This document shows positions 24,315-32,600 of a stretch of DNA of 40,348 nt, in pieces. Under the pieces are notes generated by a model. That model was given only the letters and a program-made list of their open reading frames with translations, made no database searches and was not told where the DNA came from. The stretch spans positions 1 through 40,348 of the forward strand of contig CAKZKQ010000439.1 in assembly GCA_937123825.1 (NCBI GenBank), given 5' to 3'. A program made the translations under genes and the position numbers. The number at the start of each line of letters is the position of its first letter. Position 1 is the first letter of the stretch. This DNA is from an uncultured Pseudomonadota bacterium. GTDB lineage: Bacteria; Myxococcota_A; Bradymonadia; Bradymonadales; GCA-2716585.

Positions 24315-24661
24315 CCACCATCGCCGCCGTTTTCCCCCCCGGAAGGCCCCCCATTCCCAGGCACACCTTCCCCAGGCCCATTGGAAACACCACCCTTTAC
24401 AGAACCCCCCACACCGCCTTCGGCGGGCGCCGCCTCCCTTTCACCCCCACCCCCACCACCGGCATCTTGCAAGCGCGCCTTCCCCTCCTGCGGGACACAC
24501 TCTCCCTGCACACACACCCAACCCTTTCGACAACCCGAGTCCTTCTTGCATGGCCCCTTCGAGGTCGCCATCAACGCCATCGCCGCCGCCACCAGGACCC
24601 CAAAAGACCCCGCGCGCCTGACCTTCACACCCCAACCCGCGCTCGCCTCTTGACCCACCAT
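24308..24661 (-). CDS. Small exported Cys-containing protein with Gly-rich tail
   Basis: 117 residues. An N-terminal hydrophobic segment (FGVLVAAAMALMAT) acts as a signal peptide or anchor. A short disulfide-type motif follows, GPCKKDSGCRKGWVCVQGEC (C-x5-C-x5-C-x4-C), then a long low-complexity Gly/Glu tail. ATG 24661 has GGAGG nine bases upstream. It is co-transcribed with the overlapping membrane-protein gene and divergent from the three Cys-rich lipoproteins; its C-x5-C-x5-C pattern echoes the repeat unit of those proteins. The tail could be a cell-wall or surface spacer. Confidence 0.65.
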   Translation of the reverse strand: MVGQEASAGWGVKVRRAGSFGVLVAAAMALMATSKGPCKKDSGCRKGWVCVQGECVPQEGKARLQDAGGGGGGEREAAPAEGGVGGSVKGGVSNGPGEGVPGNGGPSGGENGGDGGW

Positions 24662-24880
24662 CGCATCCACCTCCAAACACAGGCCCCTGCCTGCCCCAAT
24701 CCACAACCCTTTGGCTCGATTCACACACAAAAGGCTGGCGTTTGCTCCAAAGAACCTTACAAATAACGTGTCATTCACTGCCAGGTTACACGCCAAAGTG
24801 TGGCCAACATGTTTTTAAAGCGCTTCCCAAAAACATTGTGCGCTCTTGGGCCAGCGCCAACCCCCATTTGCGCCGCCCAT

Positions 24881-25669
24881 ATGCCTCCATCAACCCACCC
24901 ACTCTTGCCCCTCCTGATGGCCTTTATGGCCGCGATGATGGTCAGTAGTTGTTGCCCCTGCGTGCCCACCGATGCCAAGTGCCAGGAACGGCGCGAATGC
25001 TCCCGCGAAGGCCACTGCACCGTGCGCATGCACCACGCAGGGGATTGGTACTACGCGTGCTACGCCGCCACAGAAGAAGACTGCCAGCAATCAAAAATTT
25101 GCAAAGAAGGCGGCAAATGCCATCCCAGCGAAATGGGCAGCTGTGTGCGCAAAGAAGACCTGGACAAACACCTCTGCAAAGACAGCTGGCGTTGTCGCCA
25201 CAACGGTTCCTGCGCCTCTCTTGATGGGGCCTGCATCGCCACCAAACCCGAACACTGCGAACGCTCGTATCGGTGCAAAACCGAGGGACGATGTGCACAG
25301 GTGGACATGATTTGCGAGGTCACCACCGACGAACACTGTCGCCAGTCGACCGGCTGTGAGATCGCCGGCCTGTGCAAAATCGACTGGCGGCTGGGCATCA
25401 ACTTTGGTTGCAGCCTCACCAAAGACGAAGACGCCTGCCAGGACAGCCTGGTCTGTCAGGACTACGACCGCTGTCACCGCAGACCCAATAGACAATGCGA
25501 CCAAAGCGGCGAAAAAGGGTGCGGCCTCTACTACTGCGGCCCTGCAGAAGACGAACCTGGCGTAACCCCCTGCTTCAAACGCACCCATATCCCCGAAGCG
25601 CGCGAAGCCTGTGAACCCCACGGCCGCTGCATCCTCAATGAAGACGACCAGTGCGTCCCGCTGCCTTGA
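24881..25669 (+). CDS. Cys-rich repeat lipoprotein, paralogue 1 of 3
   Basis: 262 residues. The signal peptide ends in lipobox VSSC (Cys24). The mature part has ~33 Cys built of about six tandem units: C-x5-C-x3-G-x-C-x(6-13)-C-x(7-10), e.g. CERSYRCKTEGRC. A degenerate tail follows with CGLYYCGPAEDEPG and a closing CILNEDDQC. All Cys are probably disulfide-bonded in the periplasm or on the surface. Unit 5 (CRQSTGCEIAGLC) is identical in all three paralogues apart from two changes. ATG 24881 is chosen because it starts a proper lipoprotein signal; a longer frame from 24800 does not. Function unknown; binding of a ligand or surface defence is speculation. Confidence 0.8.
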   Translation: MPPSTHPLLPLLMAFMAAMMVSSCCPCVPTDAKCQERRECSREGHCTVRMHHAGDWYYACYAATEEDCQQSKICKEGGKCHPSEMGSCVRKEDLDKHLCKDSWRCRHNGSCASLDGACIATKPEHCERSYRCKTEGRCAQVDMICEVTTDEHCRQSTGCEIAGLCKIDWRLGINFGCSLTKDEDACQDSLVCQDYDRCHRRPNRQCDQSGEKGCGLYYCGPAEDEPGVTPCFKRTHIPEAREACEPHGRCILNEDDQCVPLP

Positions 25670-25708
25670 ACCCCCCATCACCCACACCAAACCCACAAAC
25701 CCAAATCC

Positions 25709-26509
25709 ATGTCCCCATCAAACACGCACTTCACAACCCTTTGGATGATTTTGCTGACCCTGGCCGCAGCCACATTGGCCAGCTGCTGCCCCTGCAACCC
25801 CACCGATGAAGATTGCCGCACCAAACGCAAAAAAGGCTGCGATCTCTACGGGGAATGCACCATGCGCACACACCACACCGGGGACTGGTACTACACCTGC
25901 TACGCCGCCACAGAAGAAGACTGCCGGCAGTCAAAAGTCTGTAAAGAAGACGGCAAATGTTACCCCAATGAAAGGGGCAAATGTGTGCTCAAAGAAGACG
26001 TGGACAAGGATCTCTGCAAGGACAGCTGGGTCTGCCGCCACCGCGGCGGCTGCGTCCCCCTCGACGGGGTGTGCATCCCCACCAAAGCCAAACACTGCAA
26101 GCGCTCCTACCAATGCAAAGCCGAGGGCCGATGTGGTCTGGTGGGCATGAGCTGCCTGGCAACCAAAGACAAACACTGCCGCCAGTCAACCGGCTGCGAG
26201 ATCGCGGGCCTGTGCAAAATCGATAAAAAGCTGGGCATGAACATGGGCTGCAGCGTCGCCAAAGACGAAGACGCCTGCCAGGACAGCCTGGTCTGTCAGG
26301 ATTATGACCGCTGTCACCGCAGACCCTACGACGGCTGCGATCAAAGCGGCAAAACGGGGTGCGGCCTCTACTACTGTGGTCCTGCCGAAGATGAACCCGG
26401 CACCACACCCTGCATCAAACGCACCCAAAAGCCCGAAGTGCGCGAAGTCTGCGAACCCGATGGACGCTGCATCCTCAACGAAGACGACCAGTGCATCCCA
26501 CTGCCCTGA
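25709..26509 (+). CDS. Cys-rich repeat lipoprotein, paralogue 2 of 3
   Basis: 266 residues, with lipobox TLASC (Cys26) followed by CPC as in the other two. It is nearly collinear with paralogue 1: shared blocks include YAATEEDC, QSTGCEIAGLCKID, KDEDACQDSLVCQDYDRCHR and CGLYYCGPAEDEPG. It starts exactly 39 bases after paralogue 1 and is followed by another 39-base gap, so the three arose by tandem duplication with their spacers. The spacers are C/A-rich and contain no Shine-Dalgarno sequence, which is odd for internal operon genes. Compared with paralogue 1 it is richer in Lys (KRKKGC, KAKHCKRSYQC). Confidence 0.8.
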   Translation: MSPSNTHFTTLWMILLTLAAATLASCCPCNPTDEDCRTKRKKGCDLYGECTMRTHHTGDWYYTCYAATEEDCRQSKVCKEDGKCYPNERGKCVLKEDVDKDLCKDSWVCRHRGGCVPLDGVCIPTKAKHCKRSYQCKAEGRCGLVGMSCLATKDKHCRQSTGCEIAGLCKIDKKLGMNMGCSVAKDEDACQDSLVCQDYDRCHRRPYDGCDQSGKTGCGLYYCGPAEDEPGTTPCIKRTQKPEVREVCEPDGRCILNEDDQCIPLP

Positions 26510-26548
26510 ACCCCCACGTACCCACCACCCAAAGCCAAAATACAGCCC

Positions 26549-27352
26549 ATGCTCCCATCAAACGCGCGCATCAATACCCATTGGATGGCCCTGCTGACCC
26601 TGGCCGCGGCCATATGGACCAGCTGCTGCCCCTGTAGGGCCACCGACGCCGACTGCCACAACAAACGCAAAGACTGTCAGCGATATGGCCGCTGCACCGT
26701 GCGCACAAATCATCCCAGGCTGCGGCATGACTACGAGTGCTATGCCGCCACAAAAGGCGACTGCCGCTCGTCAGAGGTCTGCAAGGAAGACGGCCGATGC
26801 CATCCCAGCGAAATGGGAGAATGCGTGCGCAAAGAAGACCTTAAGGAGCACCTCTGCGCTCCCCACCCCGACTGCGCCGCCTATGGACATTGCGCATCCG
26901 TCCAAGGCACGTGTGTGGCCACCAAACCAGAACACTGTGAACGCTCATTGAGGTGCACAACACAGGGGCTCTGCTCCCTGGGGGGCTACTACGGCACGTC
27001 CTGCCACGCCACCACCGAGGCCCAATGCCGCCAGTCCACAGGCTGTGAGATCGCAGGCATGTGTGAACTCAACGAGGGCATCCTCTTCACACACGGCTGC
27101 CGCATTGGCAAAAGCGACGCGGCCTGCCAGAAGACTCTGGTCTGCACCGAATATGGCCGCTGCCATCGCCGCCCAGAACAAGGCTGCCCCAACGGCGACA
27201 AATGCCCACACCATTACTGCGCCCAGCAAGAAGATGAAGCCAGCACGCAGCCCTGCACCAAACGCCTTTACAATGACGAAGCGCTCAAAGCCTGCACACC
27301 CGACGGCCGCTGCATCCTCAACAAAGACGCCCAGTGCATCTCGCTGCCCTGA
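26549..27352 (+). CDS. Cys-rich repeat lipoprotein, paralogue 3 of 3
   Basis: 267 residues, with lipobox IWTSC then CPC. This is the most diverged copy: the repeat frame is kept (CRSSEVCKEDGRC, CERSLRCTTQGLC, CRQSTGCEIAGMC, CQKTLVCTEYGRC), but the loops between units differ and the CGLYYCGPAEDEPG block reads CPHHYCAQQEDEAS. The ending CILNKDAQC is conserved. It is convergent with the next gene, with only 21 bases between stops. Divergence mainly in loops, with Cys and Gly fixed, suggests a rigid disulfide scaffold with variable surface loops. Confidence 0.8.
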   Translation: MLPSNARINTHWMALLTLAAAIWTSCCPCRATDADCHNKRKDCQRYGRCTVRTNHPRLRHDYECYAATKGDCRSSEVCKEDGRCHPSEMGECVRKEDLKEHLCAPHPDCAAYGHCASVQGTCVATKPEHCERSLRCTTQGLCSLGGYYGTSCHATTEAQCRQSTGCEIAGMCELNEGILFTHGCRIGKSDAACQKTLVCTEYGRCHRRPEQGCPNGDKCPHHYCAQQEDEASTQPCTKRLYNDEALKACTPDGRCILNKDAQCISLP

Positions 27353-27373
27353 AGAGCGCAGCCCAAATACACA

Positions 27374-28375
27374 TTAGAGTGTGTGATGGCCCTTCATGAT
27401 GGCATCGGCCAGGCAAACCTCGGTCCCAGCCAACCCCACAGAGCAAAAGACCGTGATCGCCTCTGGATCGCGCCGCTGACCTTCCTCAATCCATCGCCCC
27501 AGCCCCACAATCGACTCCAGCGGCACGTGCCCGTTCAAAAAGAAGCGCTCACCATAGCCCATCACCTGCGCCACGCTGTCGGTCACAAAAGCATCGGCCA
27601 CCTTGGCCACCGCAGGCGACAGCTCATGGCGCGTGGTGAACTTTGGGCCAATGGTGTTGACGTGGGTCCCCGGGCGCAACACCGCCGGATCAAAGACGGG
27701 CTTGGGGCTGTTGGTCGTGCAAAGGAGCACATCGACCCCACCAGCGACCACGTCGGCGTCGTCCACAACCTCAACCGGGATGTCGTGCTCTTCTTGCAGG
27801 CGCTGCGCCAACGCATTGGCCTTGGCAATGGTCCGGCTGGTCAACACAATCCGCTCAAAGTCGCGCGCGGCCAGCGCCAACCCAATGTGGTAGGGCGCCT
27901 GAAACCCCGCGCCGATCACGCCCAACACCCGGGCATCCTCACGGGCCAGGTGACGCACGGCCACGCCATTGAGCCCGGCGGTCCGCCAGGCCCCCAGCGC
28001 GCTGCCCACACAGAGCCCCTTGAGCACCCCGGTGTGGTCATCAAAGACCGCCACGACCTGCGTCGCGTCGGTGTCGTGCTCAGAGTCGGGGTACACGCTG
28101 TAGACCCGAAACCCGTTGACCCCAAAGCGCGCTTTGGACGCCCCCGCCGTGTAGGTCAGTCGCCCCCGGTCTGTGGCCACATTGAACTTTGGCGGCGCCA
28201 CCAGCGCCCCCTGTGCCTCTTCCAACACCGCCGCTTCCATGGTGTCGAGCACCAAAGCGGCGCTGGCCACCGCGTGCACATCCTCATCGCTCAAAATCAA
28301 CGGTCCAGAACTCGTCTTCGTCAAAATCGCCCCCAGGCATGACTGCAAACCGCTGCGCCCGCCTGCCAGACCCAT
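27374..28375 (-). CDS. Ornithine cyclodeaminase / mu-crystallin family oxidoreductase
   Basis: ~333 residues. Conserved blocks are a PPKFNV substrate region near 50, DDHTGVLKGLCVGSALGAWRTAG, a Rossmann nucleotide site LGVIGAGFQAPYH, SRTIAKANALA, DVLLCTTNSPKPVF and HVNTIGPK. These fit the family that includes ornithine cyclodeaminase, alanine dehydrogenase and imine reductases; which substrate is used cannot be told. The family normally begins near LILSDEDV, so the true start may be TTG 28327; ATG 28375 is the first ATG, and TTG 28390 is also open. It lies 110 bases after the AraC-type regulator on the same strand and may be its target. Confidence 0.85.
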   Translation of the reverse strand: MGLAGGRSGLQSCLGAILTKTSSGPLILSDEDVHAVASAALVLDTMEAAVLEEAQGALVAPPKFNVATDRGRLTYTAGASKARFGVNGFRVYSVYPDSEHDTDATQVVAVFDDHTGVLKGLCVGSALGAWRTAGLNGVAVRHLAREDARVLGVIGAGFQAPYHIGLALAARDFERIVLTSRTIAKANALAQRLQEEHDIPVEVVDDADVVAGGVDVLLCTTNSPKPVFDPAVLRPGTHVNTIGPKFTTRHELSPAVAKVADAFVTDSVAQVMGYGERFFLNGHVPLESIVGLGRWIEEGQRRDPEAITVFCSVGLAGTEVCLADAIMKGHHTL

Positions 28376-28485
28376 CCAGGACCCACACAAGCGCTTCGCA
28401 GCGGCATTGGATGCTCTTTCTGGCGCCGTCCCACGCCGCGATCGCCAATGTATGGCTCAAAACAACGCGCGCAAGCGCTCGGCCC

Positions 28486-29424
28486 TCAAGGCAACCCCTC
28501 CCCAATGCAAATGTCCGAACACAAAAAATCGTCGGTCACCGGCAAACGGTGCACACAACGCGAAGACCGCAACAAAGACCACGTGTGGCGCACCGGTGCC
28601 CGTTCAAAGTCCTTGGGCACCAGAATCTCCGAGTGCCCCTCAAAAGCGCGCAAATACATCCCTGAGCGCGGCAGCCAGTGGTAAACCATCCACACGCCGA
28701 CCTCCTCGTGGCGCTCCAACGACCCAGTCGCCTCCAGGTGCGCGTGCAATCCCGACAGGCGCTGCTCGCGCAACCACTCCGGCAGCGGGTGACCCTCGGG
28801 GACCGTCAGCGCCACCTCGTGCACCGACGACGCGTCATCAATGATGCCGCACGAGTCCGGGTCCGAACCCAACCAGAAATAGCGCGTCTGCCCATCCAAA
28901 AGCCCCTGCCCTCTGGCCCACCGAAAGAGCCGCGCCCACTGCACCACCCAGTGGTTCTGCACCGACCCCTGACAGCGCAGCGACGCCACCCTCAACGGCT
29001 CCAAAACCTGAATGTCCAAACGGCGCTCCAGCTCGGGCCGAGCCTGCGCAATCCGCTGCGGCAACGGCGCCTTGCGAAACGCTCGGGGCGACGCCCCAAA
29101 ACGCCCCTTGAACGCCCTCGAAAACCCCTCCAAACTCTCAAAACCGCTGGCCAGCGCGATCTCGGTCACCGGCACCTGCGAAAACTTCACATAAAACGCC
29201 GCCCGGCTCAGCCGCCTGGCCTTGGCGTACTGATAGGGGCTCTGCCCAAAATGATGCCGAAAGTTGTGCGCCAACGATGAGGCCGACACCCCCAACCGCC
29301 CGGCCAACTCCTCCAAACGCGGCTTGACCCACAACTGACGATCCATCGCCCTGAGCAAACGGCGCGCCGTGCGCAACCCGCCCCGCGTCTGCTCCCCCGC
29401 AAGCGGCTCCCGAGTGTCCCCCAT
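28486..29424 (-). CDS. AraC-family regulator with GyrI-like effector domain
   Basis: 312 residues. The N-terminal AraC/XylS DNA-binding domain (~18-118) has two helix-turn-helix motifs: LEELAGRLGVSASSLAHNFR and VTEIALASGFESLEGFSRAF. The C-terminal half (~135-312) resembles the GyrI/Rob-type small-molecule binding domain (e.g. VASLRCQGS, CGIIDDAS, VWMVYHWLPRSG). This is the Rob-like order, DNA binding first. ATG 29424 is supported by GGGAGGAGGGG directly upstream; an earlier in-frame start at 29448 is not. It would sense a drug or metabolite and control the downstream cyclodeaminase-family gene. Confidence 0.9.
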   Translation of the reverse strand: MGDTREPLAGEQTRGGLRTARRLLRAMDRQLWVKPRLEELAGRLGVSASSLAHNFRHHFGQSPYQYAKARRLSRAAFYVKFSQVPVTEIALASGFESLEGFSRAFKGRFGASPRAFRKAPLPQRIAQARPELERRLDIQVLEPLRVASLRCQGSVQNHWVVQWARLFRWARGQGLLDGQTRYFWLGSDPDSCGIIDDASSVHEVALTVPEGHPLPEWLREQRLSGLHAHLEATGSLERHEEVGVWMVYHWLPRSGMYLRAFEGHSEILVPKDFERAPVRHTWSLLRSSRCVHRLPVTDDFLCSDICIGEGLP

Positions 29425-29607
29425 CGCCCCTCCTCCCTGCGCCCACACGCAACTCCCCCCAGTCCCACAAGTCTACCGCCGCGCCCCAAAGAATTCGAGT
29501 CCGAGGGAAAACGGGATGTGCCAGTGGGTTTGCAACTTTGGTCAAGTCCATCTTGAACAAACCGAGTTACGGTTTTTCTTTGCAACCACCTTGTTGGGGG
29601 AAAACCG

Positions 29608-32600
29608 ATGCGTGTGCATGCTTGTCAGAGTCTGGCGTGGGCAACCTTTGTCACGGTGCTTTTGTGGACTCCGGCGGCGCTGGGCCAGCACGTCTTCCAC
29701 GGACAGGTCCTGGGAGCCTCGGACGGCGCCCCCATCGAAGGCGCCCAGGTGACGCTCGACCTGGACGAGGACGGTCAACCCGAAGCCCAAACACAGAGCA
29801 ATGTCCTGGGCCTCTACGAGATCTTATGGCCCGACGAACTCACGGACCAGACGGCAGCGCTCCGCGCGGTCCACCCTCGCCATCGACCCCAGGCCCACAC
29901 CCTCACCCCCAACACGGACAACACGCGCCAGGACTTTGTCCTGGAAACTCTGCCCAACAACCAGGGCGAAGTCGCACTGGACGTTGAGATCCACTGTGTC
30001 ATCAGCAACTCGACCCTGCCGGACACCACCTTGACGCTGCTGCGATGGGACAACCCTCAAGGCGACGGCGCCCCTACAGACACCTCAGAACACACCACGG
30101 GGGCGCTTGGCCGCCTGCGGATTGAAGGCATCCCAGCAGGGTTCTACCGCCTGGAGCTGCGCCGCACGGGCTGGCTGCCCCTGAGTTGGCCCCCCGAAGG
30201 TACCGCCGAGTTGAACCAGGACCAAACCGCCATCATCGGCCTTGAACCCGAAGACGCCACCTTGAACCTGACCGTGCGCGGCTCGCTGCCCACACAACAG
30301 GCCGAACCAGACGTGGACCAGCCCATTGAAGGCGCCGTCGTGGAGATCATCGGCGTAGACCTGAGCACGGGCGAAGACACCACCCCCGCCCAGATGCTGC
30401 GGACCGACGCCAGCGGCAACGTCTCCTTTGGCAACCTCCCCGCGGTCCCCCACCGGGTGCAGATCAAAAAGATGGGCTACCAGCCCCAACACACGCTCAT
30501 CACACCCGACCCCAACGGCGCCTTCCCCAGCGCCAGCGTCTCCATCCGCACCCACCCCGACACCGCGCTCCAACTCAACGTCACCGCCAGCGACTTCCCC
30601 CGGGATGTGCCCTTTGGCGCCGGTTTCTTTGTCTACGGCATCGAAGGCACCCACACAGAAGGCATCGAGCGCCGCATCAACACCCAGGACTTCACCCACC
30701 GGGACAACACCAACCAGGCCCTCATCCATAACCTCCTGCCAGGCCAATACCGCGTGGTGCTGCGCCACGATCTCCGCTACGCCCGCGACTACACCGGTGA
30801 TGTGGGCCCCCTCCAAAACCCACCACGGCTCTTTTACCGCTACCAACCCCTCCAAGCCGTCGTCGAGATTGCCCACGCCCAGCGCACCACCGTCCCCCTT
30901 CACCTCGAACCTGTGCCCACTACGCTAAGCGGCACCCTCTGGGCCCATGAGGGCTTCTCCCCAGCCCAAAACCGCCACACCGCCCCCCAGCCCATCCACA
31001 ACACCGTGGCCAACCAAACCATCGAGTTGATCCCAGACCCCCAACTCCAACGCGTCCTGGGGGTCGAGCGCCTCCAAACCCAGACTGATGACCAGGGGCG
31101 CTACACCATCGACATCCTGCCAGGCTATTACGGCCTGCGCGTCCCGCGCGCAGGGTTCACCACCGGCACCATCCAAGCGCGCTCCGAAGGCGGCTTGGTC
31201 TGCGTCTCATCCGGAGACGACCGCTGGCCCTACGGCATCTGGCCCCACACCGACTACAACCCCAACAGCGTCGCCCGAGGCCCGCTGGCGCTCACCAACC
31301 AATGCCGCAGCGGCCTTGACATCCACATCCGCCGCGCGGCACTCAACGTCGTCTTTGGCATCCGCGAAGACAACAATGGCGCCTTCCGGGGCGCCTTCTT
31401 CCCCGAACAAAGCCCCACCACGCTGAGCCTCTTTGACTTCTCCCCAGCTGAAATCACCGCCGAGGGACCCAACACCCCCACACACACCCGAACCCAAAAA
31501 ACCACCGTCGAGTTCTATGGCCTCAACGCCGGCACCTGGACCTTCACCGCCCAGCCCCACCCCCACTACAGCTTCGCCACCCAGGAACTCGACGACAACA
31601 CCCACACCCTCGACATCGCCCCCTTTCCCCTCCCCGGCGATCCCCCTGCCGCCGTCCCAGACGACCGCTCCAACCCGCCCAACACAGAACAAGTCCACTT
31701 CATCACCCAGTGGACCACCGAACTGCTCGAACCATTGGCCGAGCGCGTCACCGTCTTTCGCATCAGCCGCCAGGACTGGAACGGCAACGGCTACTCCCCA
31801 GTCCCCGGCGCTTTTGGCGGCTGGTTTGAGCGAGACATCGCCCCGGGCGTCTTCACCCCCTTCAGCGTGGCCTCTTTGCTACCCCTGGACGCCGGATACG
31901 CCTACTTCCCCTGCACCGACAACACCTGGTACAAGACGCGCATCACCGGCAACGCCTTCAGTTACCGCTGCGGCGGCCCCCAAAGCGACGCCAGCCCCGA
32001 CAACGCCCCCACCCAGCTCAGCGCCCTCAACCTGAACGTCTCTGTGCGCACCTCACCCCTCTTCAGGCTCAACGGCGACCAACCCCTGCCCGACATCCCC
32101 ATCACCATCACCCCAACCACCGGCGACCCCCTCACGGCCACCCACGGCCAAACACTGACCACCACACATTGGCCAGAACTCCTGGACGTCCAGCCCCCCA
32201 CCGGCTGGATCCTCGACGACGCCCAGACCCGGCTCGACATCCTCACCCCCACCCTCACCGCCACGTTGGCCTGCCACCTGCGCCGGGGCACAGGCATCTC
32301 GGGTCAGGTGGTGGACGAGAGCACAGGAGAACCGCTCTCGGGTGCCAACATCACGGCCTTCAATCGGGCAGGTCAGATCATCGGCGCGCACGTCAGCGGG
32401 CCCGACGGCAACTTTGCGCTCACGTTGCCCACCACCCCCGAAGTCTGGCTCCAGACCGAGGCCCGCGGCTTCATCCCCCAACGCATCCATGCCCGCTTCC
32501 CCCAGGAAAACCCCGACCTGACCGGCCTGCGCACCGAAGCAAGGCCACTGCCCGCCCCCGACCTGACCAACTTTGAGGTGGACCGCTTTGGCGTCTTTTT

